Below are positions 41,184-49,097 of a stretch of DNA of 52,904 nt, in pieces; position 1 is the stretch's first letter; each line of letters starts with the position of its first letter. This DNA is from Desulfobulbaceae bacterium. Lineage in GTDB: Bacteria > Desulfobacterota > Desulfobulbia > Desulfobulbales > SURF-16. The translations under genes and the position numbers were made by a program. The DNA lies in assembly GCA_023230525.1 (NCBI GenBank), contig JALNXE010000019.1:1-52904 (forward strand), given 5' to 3'. Below the pieces are notes generated by a model, which worked only from the letters and a program-made list of their open reading frames with translations, was not told where the DNA came from and made no database searches.

Positions 41184-43360
41184 TGCGGTTCAATTTCCCC
41201 CACCACCGGAATAATTATTTGTTCATCAAGCTTAAGATTGTTGAAATCATGGGCAGTATTGAATTTTTTGATCAGCCAGAAAGGCAGGTCGAATTCATCC
41301 TGGCAGAGTCTCCAGATGTTATCACCGGCCTTGATCCGATACAGCCTTGCCCCTTCAATCTTATAAACGGCAAAGAAATCTTCTTCAATCTCCTTGTGGT
41401 ATTCATAGCGTTTTTCTTCAAAATCCTCTTTGCTTACCTTGGTGAATTCGAGTTTCAGCCGCTGACCGAGTTTAATGGGGTGGCCGAAACGCAGACCGTT
41501 CAGCCCGCGGATACTGCGGGTGGGCACCTGCAGCCAGTCTGCGTAGTGGCCGAGGGTCTCACCGACCTCAACCCGGATGGAGCCCACGCTGCGCCCCTTT
41601 TCAATACGGCTGTCGGCAACCAGCAGATCGCCGGTGACCACCTCCGGATTAAAGGCCGGCTGCTCCAGGGGTGCCTTGGGCAGTTCATCAACAACCGCGG
41701 GCTGGTCAAGCTGTGCCTGTTCCTCTTCGACAACCGTCGTCTCCATGGCCGGCTCCTCCGCGGCGGCCATCACCGGCGCCTGAGCCTCCGGTTCAGCCTG
41801 TTTTCCCGCTTGCGGCAGCTGTTCCGCGACAACAGCGGCCGGCTGCCCAGGCGGAACTGCCGGGACCTCAGCCAGGGGGGCAGGCTCTTCCTTTTTCCGG
41901 GGCGTAACCGCCTTTTTAACCGTGTCAGCCTTTAAGGTAACAATCTCCCGTACTTCTTTTTTGCTCTCCGCGGCCTTTGCCGGCACAATATCAGCGGCAG
42001 GCGGCTCGGCCTTGGCCAGCAGCACCACCTTTTCATCCCGGGTGGGAATGCGCAGATTCTGCCCCACATAGACGGTTGCCTTGGCACTGAGCCCATTGGC
42101 GGTCATCAGATCCTCCAGCTTCAGGCCATGTTTTCTGGCAATGGCCCCGGCCGAATCCCCCTTTTGCACCTGGTAAAAACGGCTGCGCTGCTGTTTTTCG
42201 GCAAAAGCCTTATCCGGCATGCGCGAGGCAAGTTTTCCCATTTCTCCGTTTTTGCCGGGGAGCCGAAGCTTGTAACCCTTGGGCACATGCTTGCGGCCCT
42301 CGAACACCGGGGCCCGGAGGGCGGGATTCAGCTCTTTCAGGGTGACCAGATCCACCTGAAAATGGCGGGACAGCTCTTTTATGGGCGCATATCCCGGTAT
42401 AGCAACTTCAACGAAGGAAACAGGCTGGGCCAGCTTGACATTGCCGAAATATTTTCTGTAATTTTTCGCCACTTCCCGGGCGGCAATAAATTCGGAATAG
42501 AAATTCCTTGAGGCGAAACCAAAGAGATTGCCGTCATAATTATTAAAGATTTTTTCATAGGTGCCATGCTGATTTTTGGCGCGCATCATGCCGTTTGGCC
42601 CGTGATTGTAAGCGGTGAGCGCCATTGGCCAGCTGCCGAGCTTACTGTGATTTTCTTTTAAAAAACGGGCCGCGGCATGGGTGGCGCGAATGGGATCACG
42701 CCTCTCATCCAGGGTATAGTCAATGGTCATGAAACGTTTACCGGTTGACTGGGTAAACTGCCAGATGCCTGCGGCGCCGAACTTGGAATAGGCCTTATAG
42801 TTGAATGAAGACTCCACATGGGGCAGATAGGCCAGATCCTCCGGCAGGTTATAGCCTCGGAATATTTTCTTGATCTCGGCCAGATAGGCCTCGGAACGGA
42901 CCAGCCCATCAAGAAAATGATCCTTCAGGCACCGTTGAAAACGAACGGCATCCACTGCTTGCAGGAGCTGTGAAGAGGATGCCCCGCTGAAAAAGGCCAG
43001 CACCTTTTTTTCTTCATCTGTCCGGGCGGCCCCCCCGCCGGCTAATGACCGCAGAATCTGCCGGTATTTTTCCTTGGCCCGTTCGACCCGTGCGTTGTTG
43101 GTTGCCCGCTCGCCGGGCTGCCCTTCAGGCACAAGATCAATCACCTCATAGATGATTGACAGATCACGATTGTCATGAATCAAGCCCTTGGTGGTCGGGT
43201 ATTCCGCGTACACCTTCTTCCAGAAAGCGACATTGGCCCTCATGGATGGGTAAACGGGGAAAAGGTCTTGGCTGACTGAGGCTTGGGAGTAAACGGTTTG
43301 GAAACAAAACAGTAAAAGTGCTGCAAAAGCCACGGCAAGGCTGAATCTGGTTCTTACCAT
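41180..43360 (-). CDS. MltD-like lytic murein transglycosylase with LysM domains
   Basis: 726 residues. A signal peptide (LAVAFAALLLFCFQTVYSQA) comes first. An SLT domain (about 190-310) has the catalytic Glu in HVESSFNYKAYS and the GIWQFTQSTGKRF and ALTAYNHGPNG motifs. One LysM domain (about 395-435; FYQVQKGDSAGAIARKHG) precedes a long Pro/Ala/Glu-rich stretch (about 450-600). Another one or two LysM-like modules end the protein (RIEKGRSVGSIRVEVGETLG; YRIKAGDNIWRLCQDEF). It cleaves peptidoglycan glycan strands in the periplasm. The unusually long acidic linker suggests that it spans the cell wall. It lies upstream of pepN with an ATGA overlap. Confidence 0.92.
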   Translation of the reverse strand: MVRTRFSLAVAFAALLLFCFQTVYSQASVSQDLFPVYPSMRANVAFWKKVYAEYPTTKGLIHDNRDLSIIYEVIDLVPEGQPGERATNNARVERAKEKYRQILRSLAGGGAARTDEEKKVLAFFSGASSSQLLQAVDAVRFQRCLKDHFLDGLVRSEAYLAEIKKIFRGYNLPEDLAYLPHVESSFNYKAYSKFGAAGIWQFTQSTGKRFMTIDYTLDERRDPIRATHAAARFLKENHSKLGSWPMALTAYNHGPNGMMRAKNQHGTYEKIFNNYDGNLFGFASRNFYSEFIAAREVAKNYRKYFGNVKLAQPVSFVEVAIPGYAPIKELSRHFQVDLVTLKELNPALRAPVFEGRKHVPKGYKLRLPGKNGEMGKLASRMPDKAFAEKQQRSRFYQVQKGDSAGAIARKHGLKLEDLMTANGLSAKATVYVGQNLRIPTRDEKVVLLAKAEPPAADIVPAKAAESKKEVREIVTLKADTVKKAVTPRKKEEPAPLAEVPAVPPGQPAAVVAEQLPQAGKQAEPEAQAPVMAAAEEPAMETTVVEEEQAQLDQPAVVDELPKAPLEQPAFNPEVVTGDLLVADSRIEKGRSVGSIRVEVGETLGHYADWLQVPTRSIRGLNGLRFGHPIKLGQRLKLEFTKVSKEDFEEKRYEYHKEIEEDFFAVYKIEGARLYRIKAGDNIWRLCQDEFDLPFWLIKKFNTAHDFNNLKLDEQIIIPVVGEIEPQ

Positions 43361-43730
43361 ACAGTAATCATAGAGTCCTTGAGCCGGGGGAAGCTTTTAC
43401 CCGGCTCTCTTAATGTTATGACAGAGGCAAATGCCCAGCGGGCGGATAAATCGGCATACTAACACATTTCCTCCAGGGCCTCCAGTGCCATTTGCGCCTC
43501 TGGTTTTTTGTTTTCCGCCCCCCCGGCGAAAGAGGAGCAGGCCTGACTGGCGCGGCGGGAAAAGGTCCGGGAACAGCTCAGGGACGGACTTTTGATCCAA
43601 CTGGGCGGCAGAGGGCGGGACAGAGGAGATTTTCCCGGCCAAAAGATGGACCGGCAAGATTGGGGCATGGACGACGCTCACAACGATTCGCTGGGGATAC
43701 GGGCGATATTTTCCGGGAGTCTGCGGCTAA
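43361..43730. other. Gap without a recognisable gene
   Basis: About 370 bases between the transglycosylase start and the palindromic element. Two short minus-strand frames (up to 94 codons) overlap here but have no ribosome site, no homology I recognise and a skewed composition. Both are treated as spurious. Confidence 0.5.
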
Positions 43731-43909
43731 GGAGCCGAGCAAAAATAAGTTGGGCAAAATTGCGCTCAGAATTGCGTCAGATTTGGATGCAGCGATTGAA
43801 CAAAACCGCAGGCGTAGCAGGGCTACGTCGAGGATTTTGTGATTGAGCTGCGGCCAAAGATGGCTCGAAGATGAGATGCAAGATGTTCAAGTTATTTTTG
43901 CTCGACTCC
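43731..43909. repeat. 179-bp palindromic element, copy 2
   Basis: Ends form a 22-bp inverted repeat with two mismatches (GGAGCCGAGCAAAAATAAGTTG at 43731-43752 in two parts; partner 43888-43909). TAA flanks both sides. The centre has AAAACCGCAGGCGTAGCAGG and a GCTACG arm, nearly identical to copy 1. Stem TTTGG/CCAAA and GCAGC/GCTGC replace the corresponding but different pairs of copy 1. It lies at the 3' end of the zinc-ribbon PilZ gene, whose TAG stop overlaps the element's last base. Confidence 0.85.
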
Positions 43910-44406
43910 TAAGGCATGAGATAAAACCCGAGGGTCTTTTCATAAACATACTGATTCCCATCACTGAACTGACCGCCGATATAGCCATCATCCCCTATGT
44001 GGCGGACAATAATCCTTCGTTCCAGATGCGACTGTTTCCGGTCGTCAAGGATAAAATCAACAACCAGCTCATCCCCCACCGCAATGTTCTGTCCGCTGGC
44101 ATGCCGGAGGCCAAGGCCGCCAAGGGAAATATTGACAATCCTGCAGTTGGGCGGCATTTTGCCGGCATCCGAAGCATTTGTCCAATTTATTAGCTTGCAG
44201 AAAAAGCCCTCAAGATCTGTCTGCTTGCGATACCTTTTCCGGAAATTGAGATCAACGGTGAACATCTGCCCGCAAACGCATTTTACCTGCAGGGAGTGCT
44301 TCTTATTTTTAAACCTGGCCACGGATACATGCTTCATCGCCCCGCAATGGGGACAGTTGAACAGGGCCATATCTTCCTGATTGACAAAAACCTCAGCCTT
44401 AGCCAT
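43909..44406 (-). CDS. Zinc-ribbon PilZ domain protein
   Basis: 165 residues. An N-terminal zinc ribbon (CPHCG at about 18-22 and CVCG at about 43-46) precedes a PilZ domain with R-x3-R (RKRYRKQ, about 56) and N-x-S-x2-G (NISLGGLGL, about 92). The last part reads HIGDDGYIGGQF, a common PilZ ending. The c-di-GMP motifs are intact, so binding is expected; the ribbon may bind nucleic acid or a protein partner. It is transcribed alone, divergently from the Nudix gene. Its stop codon touches the 179-bp element. Confidence 0.87.
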   Translation of the reverse strand: MAKAEVFVNQEDMALFNCPHCGAMKHVSVARFKNKKHSLQVKCVCGQMFTVDLNFRKRYRKQTDLEGFFCKLINWTNASDAGKMPPNCRIVNISLGGLGLRHASGQNIAVGDELVVDFILDDRKQSHLERRIIVRHIGDDGYIGGQFSDGNQYVYEKTLGFYLMP

Positions 44407-44456
44407 GCAAAAAAGCTCCTTTTCCAGCCAGTGATACCGTTATCATCTTTGCTATT

Positions 44457-44474
44457 ATGACAGAATATTGTCAT
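44457..44474. promoter_or_regulatory. Near-palindrome ATGACAGAATATTGTCAT between divergent genes
   Basis: ATGACA and TGTCAT arms pair at 16 of 18 positions. The site is 51 bases upstream of the PilZ start and about 107 bases before the Nudix start, a suitable place for a shared operator. No regulator is known. Confidence 0.3.
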
Positions 44475-44580
44475 GATGTTGATATGTAAAATGATTTCAT
44501 GTTAATTTAGATGAAATTTCCCCGGCCCTTTCCCCTGGATGAGCAGCCGGCCCACCACACAATATACCATATTAACGATT

Positions 44581-45072
44581 ATGTCTTCCTACTCACCCAT
44601 TCTCGCCACCCTGGGTTTTGTTCTTTCCCCGGACCGGGACCAGACCCTGCTGGTCCACCGCAATGCCAGAGACGATGACCAGCATCTGGGCAAGTACAAC
44701 GGACTCGGGGGCAAGATGCAGGCCCATGAAGATGTGGCCGGCTGCATGCGGCGGGAGATCCGTGAGGAGGCGGGCATCGAATGCACGGAGATGACCCTGC
44801 GGGGCACCATCAACTGGACAAACTTCGGCAGGGCTGGGGAGGACTGGCTGGGATTTATCTTTCTCATCAGCGGTTTCAGCGGCATGCCCTTTGCCGAAAA
44901 CAGCGAGGGAACCCTGAGCTGGCAGCCCGTCGCCAGACTCCATACCCTGCCCATGTGGCCGGGGGACCGTTATTTCCTTCCCCTGGTATTTGACGGAAAA
45001 CCCGGGGTTTTCCATGGCTGGATGCCATACCGGGACGGCAATCCCGTCTCCTGGCATTTTGAAAGATTTTAA
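44581..45072 (+). CDS. Nudix hydrolase, MutT/MTH1-like
   Basis: 163 residues from the ATG at 44581. An earlier ATG at 44539 would add 14 residues, and neither has a good ribosome site; the shorter form begins where the family fold begins (PILATLGFVLSPD). The Nudix box is complete: G-x5-E-x7-REIREEAGI with GKYNGLGGKMQAHED before it, and the Gly-rich loop resembles MTH1 and other 8-oxo-dGTP hydrolases. It probably removes oxidised nucleotides to prevent mutation. Other NTP substrates are possible. It is followed by an inverted repeat that may act as terminator. Confidence 0.85.
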   Translation: MSSYSPILATLGFVLSPDRDQTLLVHRNARDDDQHLGKYNGLGGKMQAHEDVAGCMRREIREEAGIECTEMTLRGTINWTNFGRAGEDWLGFIFLISGFSGMPFAENSEGTLSWQPVARLHTLPMWPGDRYFLPLVFDGKPGVFHGWMPYRDGNPVSWHFERF

Positions 45073-45075
45073 ACA

Positions 45076-45167
45076 AAGGAGTCAGGAGACAGAATTCAGA
45101 AGCCAGAATAACTGCTCTATTCGTCGTCTTTTTTTATTCCGAGTCCTGTCTTCTGACTTCTGACTCC
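45076..45167. repeat. Imperfect inverted repeat (AGGAGTCAG...CTGACTCCT) after the Nudix gene
   Basis: AGGAGTCAGGAGACAGAATT with following bases (45077-45111) matches the complement of 45133-45167 at roughly 26 of 35 positions, around an A/T-rich loop with T8 (45128-45135). It resembles GAAGTCAGAAG-type intergenic repeats and may also terminate transcription. Confidence 0.6.
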
Positions 45168-45283
45168 TCACTTTTCACAGGGCAGGCCCAAGGCCAGCCC
45201 CGTGCCCATCCAGGGCGATTCGCGAACCGCCCCTGCTCCTGACTTTTCACTCTAATTCCCCGAACCGGGGAACCCGGGGCTTA

Positions 45284-45682
45284 TCAGCCGCAGTCCGCGG
45301 CACTGTTCGGATTATAGGTGTTGGCACCGTTGCGGTACAGGAAATCATTTAATTGCAACTGGTCATTGAGAGACAGGGCGCCCCAGGAACCATCCTTGGC
45401 ACACTGAGGATATTTCTGAAAAAAAACCCTGTTCCAGGCCTCGGGACTTTTGGACTCCGCGTAAAGAAACTTCGCGCCTTTGTCATTGCCCCGGTAATGG
45501 CAGCTCTTGCAGTTGTTCTGAAAAATCTTCGCCCCATCGCCCCACCACATACTGTCAAAACCAAGGATACGGCAGGTCTGGGTACCCGGGTCGAATCTTT
45601 TGACCGGGCTGGCCTGGCCCACCGCCGCCGGGCCGATAATTAACGCAAACACCACCACGAAAATCCTGATTCCTTTCTGCAT
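45284..45682 (-). CDS. Secreted monohaem cytochrome c-like protein
   Basis: 132 residues. An N-terminal signal peptide (IRIFVVVFALIIGPAAVGQA) is followed by one haem-attachment motif, CKSCH (in IFQNNCKSCHYRGNDKG, about residue 60). The distal Met ligand is not obvious; no Met follows the haem site, so another ligand is likely. Other cysteines (TCRI, QCAK, DCG) could form disulfides. It should be a periplasmic electron carrier. It is a single gene with no haem maturation or redox-partner gene nearby. The exact class cannot be told. Confidence 0.82.
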   Translation of the reverse strand: MQKGIRIFVVVFALIIGPAAVGQASPVKRFDPGTQTCRILGFDSMWWGDGAKIFQNNCKSCHYRGNDKGAKFLYAESKSPEAWNRVFFQKYPQCAKDGSWGALSLNDQLQLNDFLYRNGANTYNPNSAADCG

Positions 45683-45875
45683 ATCGTCTCCTGTAAGAAA
45701 ATTTTTCCTGAACCTGGCAACCTTTATTATAGTACCACATTGTGTTAGAGTTCAGCCAGGAATGTTTTGTTCATTTTTTTGGGCATAGCAGCCAATTTCC
45801 CCCAAAAAAACTGCGGCTCCCTTTACAAACCGCCCAAATACCCGCGCGGCTCTCCCGCCATGACGAAATTACTTG

Positions 45876-45904
45876 TTGCTTGACCGGGTATTCTGTTTTA
45901 ATAG
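45876..45904 (+). promoter_or_regulatory. Candidate sigma-70 promoter of the acyl-CoA ligase-fadL pair
   Basis: TTGCTT (45876-45881), 17-base spacer, TAATAG (45899-45904). Transcription would start just at the palindrome 45907-45922, giving a leader of about 45 bases. Confidence 0.4.
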
Positions 45905-45906
45905 AA

Positions 45907-45922
45907 TTCAGTTTTTACTGAA
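45907..45922. promoter_or_regulatory. Palindrome TTCAGT-TTTT-ACTGAA, candidate operator
   Basis: Perfect 6-bp arms around four T, directly after the -10 element and 35 bases before the ligase start. A dimeric repressor there would block transcription. Fatty-acid regulators such as TetR-type FadR bind sites of this layout, but the sequence matches no consensus I can name. Confidence 0.38.
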
Positions 45923-45956
45923 ATTTCCTTTCTCATTCACTTAACCTCTGAATTCA

Positions 45957-47645
45957 ATGCCGCCGAAAAAAAATACCGCTCCGGAAACCTTAAACGAGCT
46001 TGCGGAAACGAGCTGCCGGAAATTTGCGCAGCGCCCGGCCCTCAGCCTGGCTTTTCAGCAGCCGATCACCTATGGGGAGCTCTTTGACAGACTGATCCGC
46101 ACCGCCACGGTTCTGAAGGATATGGGCATCCGGAAGAAAGACAGGCTGGCCATTCTGGCGGAAAACTCTCCCAACTGGGCCATTACCTATCTGGCCGCCA
46201 TCCGGCTCGGCGTCATCGTGGTCCCGATCCTGCCCGATTTCCCGGAAGCGGATGTCCGCCACATCCTGACCGATGCCAAGGTAAAAATTCTCTTCACCAC
46301 CCAGCGGCAGATTGAAAAAATCTATGAACTGCGGGACAACAAACTCTCATCCATCATCATGCTGGATGACAGCCCGCCGGAAAAGTTTTTGAACAGGGTT
46401 GAGACATTTTCCACCTTCCTGGCCAAGGCGGACCAATCGCGGGACAAAAGCCAGCAACTGGCTGAGCGGCCCCCGCCCGTGTGCCCCGATGACCTGGCGG
46501 GTATTATTTATACCTCCGGGACTTCCGGCCACTCCAAAGCAGTCATGCTGAGCCACGGCAATCTCTGCGCCAATGTCAAGGCGGCAAACGAGCTGATCCG
46601 CATTACCCAGGACTGGACCTTTCTGTCCATTCTGCCCATGTCCCACGCCTATGAGTTCACCATCGGCTTTCTGCTGCCCCTGCTCAATGGGGCGCGCATC
46701 GTCTATGCCGGCAAGCCACCCACCCCGACCACCCTGGAAAGGATCTGCCGCAAGGAAAAACCGTCGGTGATCTGCATTGTGCCCGTGATCATGGAAAAAA
46801 TTTACAAAAAAAGGGTTATGACCGCCATTGGACAGAATAATCTGTTAAAATTCTCCATGAAGATACCGTTGATCCGCCGCACTATTTTCCAGAAAATCGG
46901 CAAAAAGCTGCTGGAGTTCTTCGGCGGCAGTCTGCAGCTCGTGGCCATCGGCGGGGCGGCGACCAACTTTGAGACCGAAAGTTTCCTCAAAGAGGCGAAT
47001 TTCCCCTATCTCATCGGCTACGGTCTCACCGAGGCCTCCCCCCTGCTGGCCGCCGGACCCTTCAAAGACCCCACCATCACCGTCGGCTCCACCGGCAAGC
47101 CTGTCCCCGGGGTGGAGATCAGAATCTCCAGGCCTGATCCCCAGACCGGCATCGGCGAAATCATGGCCCGGGGCCCCAATATCATGCAGGGTTATGCCAA
47201 TCATCCGGAGCTGACCGCGGCAACCATTGACCGGGAAGGCTGGCTGGCAACCGGCGACCTGGGCAGTTTCGATGAGGCCGGCAACCTGCATATCAAGGGC
47301 CGTTCCAAAAATGTCATAGTCCTCAGCAACGGGGAAAATATTTATCCCGAGGCCATTGAAGAAAAGATCAATGCCTTCATGCAGGTCATTGAATCGCTGG
47401 TGCTGGAAGCAAATGACAAACTGGAGGCCCGGGTTTATCTCGATTACGATCTCATCAACCAGCAGACGAAGAACAAAACCCAGCAGCAGAAAAAGGAATA
47501 CATCAATGAGATCCTGAAAGAGATCCAGCAGTCGGTGAATTCCCAGCTGGCGTCCTATTCGAAAATCCACAGGATCATTGAGAGGCAGGAACCATTCATC
47601 AAGACAGCAACCCACAAGATAAAACGCTATCTTTACGCTGATTGA
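45957..47645 (+). CDS. Long-chain acyl-CoA synthetase (AMP-forming)
   Basis: 562 residues. The adenylate-forming motifs are present: YTSGTSGHSKAVMLSHGN (P-loop, about 182-199), the YGLTEASP motif (about 345), and TGDLGSFDEAGNLHIKGRSK with the downstream GENIYPEAIEE hinge. The final catalytic Lys is in THKIKRYLY. It activates fatty acids with ATP to acyl-CoA. FadL-like porin follows 25 bases downstream, so uptake and activation of long-chain fatty acids are paired. Some homologues act on other carboxylic acids, so substrate is inferred from the neighbour. No ribosome site is obvious. A palindrome overlaps the likely transcription start. Confidence 0.9.
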   Translation: MPPKKNTAPETLNELAETSCRKFAQRPALSLAFQQPITYGELFDRLIRTATVLKDMGIRKKDRLAILAENSPNWAITYLAAIRLGVIVVPILPDFPEADVRHILTDAKVKILFTTQRQIEKIYELRDNKLSSIIMLDDSPPEKFLNRVETFSTFLAKADQSRDKSQQLAERPPPVCPDDLAGIIYTSGTSGHSKAVMLSHGNLCANVKAANELIRITQDWTFLSILPMSHAYEFTIGFLLPLLNGARIVYAGKPPTPTTLERICRKEKPSVICIVPVIMEKIYKKRVMTAIGQNNLLKFSMKIPLIRRTIFQKIGKKLLEFFGGSLQLVAIGGAATNFETESFLKEANFPYLIGYGLTEASPLLAAGPFKDPTITVGSTGKPVPGVEIRISRPDPQTGIGEIMARGPNIMQGYANHPELTAATIDREGWLATGDLGSFDEAGNLHIKGRSKNVIVLSNGENIYPEAIEEKINAFMQVIESLVLEANDKLEARVYLDYDLINQQTKNKTQQQKKEYINEILKEIQQSVNSQLASYSKIHRIIERQEPFIKTATHKIKRYLYAD

Positions 47646-47670
47646 CAACACAAGAGCAAGGGATGAAAAG

Positions 47671-48939
47671 ATGAAAAAGAAAATCTTAGCAGTGGCAGCA
47701 ATGGGAATCATGGCCGCGGGAACGGCCCATGCCTCCGGCTATCGCATACCTGAACAGTCGATTAACGGCGTTGCTTTAAGCAATGCCTATATCGCCCATA
47801 CGGAGGGCCCGGACACCGCATACTACAACCCGGCCAACATGGGCTGGCAGGAAGACCGGTGGCAGATGGAGGTCAGCGCCAGCTACATCAACCTGCCCCA
47901 TATCGATTATACCGACTACCGAAGCAGCACCCTGGATGGCTCATCCCAAACGGAAAACATTGTCGTCCCCATGTTTCACGCCGTATCCCCGGACTATAAC
48001 AATTTCCGCTTCGGTTTCGCCTTTGTCGTGCCCTACGGCCTGTCGAAACGATGGAATGATCCTTTCCCCCGGACATCTTCCGAGGAATTCACCCTCAAGG
48101 TCTTTGAGGCCAACCCGTCTCTTTCCTACAAATTCTGCGACTGGTTCGGCCTGGCCGCCGGCGCAAGAATCCTGCATACCACCGGCAACAAGGTGAAAAG
48201 CTCCGGCTACATTGATATTGATCCAGGCCCCGGCCTTACCTATGCCTCTATCAGCCGCGACATGGATGGCGACTCCACCGATCTCGGCTACAACCTGGCC
48301 ATGACCATCAAGCCCACCAAAGAATGGAATATCGCCGCCACCTACCGCTCGGAAGTGGATATGGGGCTGACCGGCTCTGCCAGGCTTTTGACCGACACCC
48401 TTCCCTTTAACACTTACAATGGCGATGCCAGGCTTGATGTGGTCACCCCGGCGGTGCTCTCCATCGGCACCTCCTATACCTTTTTTGACCGGACCACGGT
48501 GGAGCTGGCCTGGGACAAGACCTACTGGTCGGAGTACAGTGAGCTTGATTTCAACTATAACGGCACCCTGCTTAATCCGCTGCTGATCATGGCCTTTGAT
48601 GATCCCAAAGCGAAAAACTGGCACGACTCCAACGCCTACCGCATCGGCATCACCCATAAGTGCACGGACCGTTTTACCGCCATGATCGGCTTTGCCTATG
48701 ACGAGACCCCCATCCCCAGTGAGACCCTGGGTTTCGAGCTGCCCGATTCGGACGCCCTGCTGTTTTCCTTCGGCGGCCGTTATCAGGTCAATGAGCACCT
48801 GGAGCTGGGCGGCGCCTATCTGCTGGACCACAAGAATACCAGAACCATTGAAAACCCGGCCAATACCTCCGGCATCAACGGCAAATTCGAGGATGCCGGG
48901 GCCCATGTGGTGACCCTGGGCCTGGTTTACAAGTTCTAA
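47671..48939 (+). CDS. OmpP1/FadL family outer-membrane transporter
   Basis: 422 residues. A signal peptide (MKKKILAVAAMGIMAAGTAHA) leads directly into the FadL N-terminal motif SGYRIPEQSINGVALSNAY followed by DTAYYNPANMGW, where the hatch domain begins. The rest shows the alternating pattern of a 14-stranded beta-barrel, ending with an aromatic residue (VTLGLVYKF), the outer-membrane insertion signal. It passes long-chain fatty acids or other hydrophobic compounds across the outer membrane. It is cotranscribed with the acyl-CoA ligase 25 bases upstream and ends at a strong terminator (49033-49066). Confidence 0.93.
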   Translation: MKKKILAVAAMGIMAAGTAHASGYRIPEQSINGVALSNAYIAHTEGPDTAYYNPANMGWQEDRWQMEVSASYINLPHIDYTDYRSSTLDGSSQTENIVVPMFHAVSPDYNNFRFGFAFVVPYGLSKRWNDPFPRTSSEEFTLKVFEANPSLSYKFCDWFGLAAGARILHTTGNKVKSSGYIDIDPGPGLTYASISRDMDGDSTDLGYNLAMTIKPTKEWNIAATYRSEVDMGLTGSARLLTDTLPFNTYNGDARLDVVTPAVLSIGTSYTFFDRTTVELAWDKTYWSEYSELDFNYNGTLLNPLLIMAFDDPKAKNWHDSNAYRIGITHKCTDRFTAMIGFAYDETPIPSETLGFELPDSDALLFSFGGRYQVNEHLELGGAYLLDHKNTRTIENPANTSGINGKFEDAGAHVVTLGLVYKF

Positions 48940-49032
48940 CCGCCGGCGGGAACTGGCTGACCACCCACTCCCTTGAGGCGAACATTAACATTGACTATTT
49001 GCTGAAATTGTTTTTTAAGTTGTTTTTATCCA

Positions 49033-49066
49033 GCAGGAGCGGCTCGGTGGCCGCTCCTGCTTTTTT
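49033..49066 (+). terminator. Rho-independent terminator after fadL-like gene
   Basis: GCAGGAGCGGC pairs perfectly with GCCGCTCCTGC around TCGGTG, followed by T6. A longer reading frame for the next gene would begin upstream of this hairpin, which argues for the later start at 49098. Confidence 0.88.
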
Positions 49067-49097
49067 CATCCTACTGCCAAAAAAAAGAAGCTGTTAC

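Noticed and set aside
43397..43681. Minus-strand frames of up to 94 codons next to the transglycosylase gene
   Set aside because: No ribosome site, odd composition, mutually overlapping frames and no family I recognise.
48999..49097. N-terminal 33-residue extension of the TraB-like protein
   Set aside because: It would begin before and read through a strong intrinsic terminator at 49033-49066.
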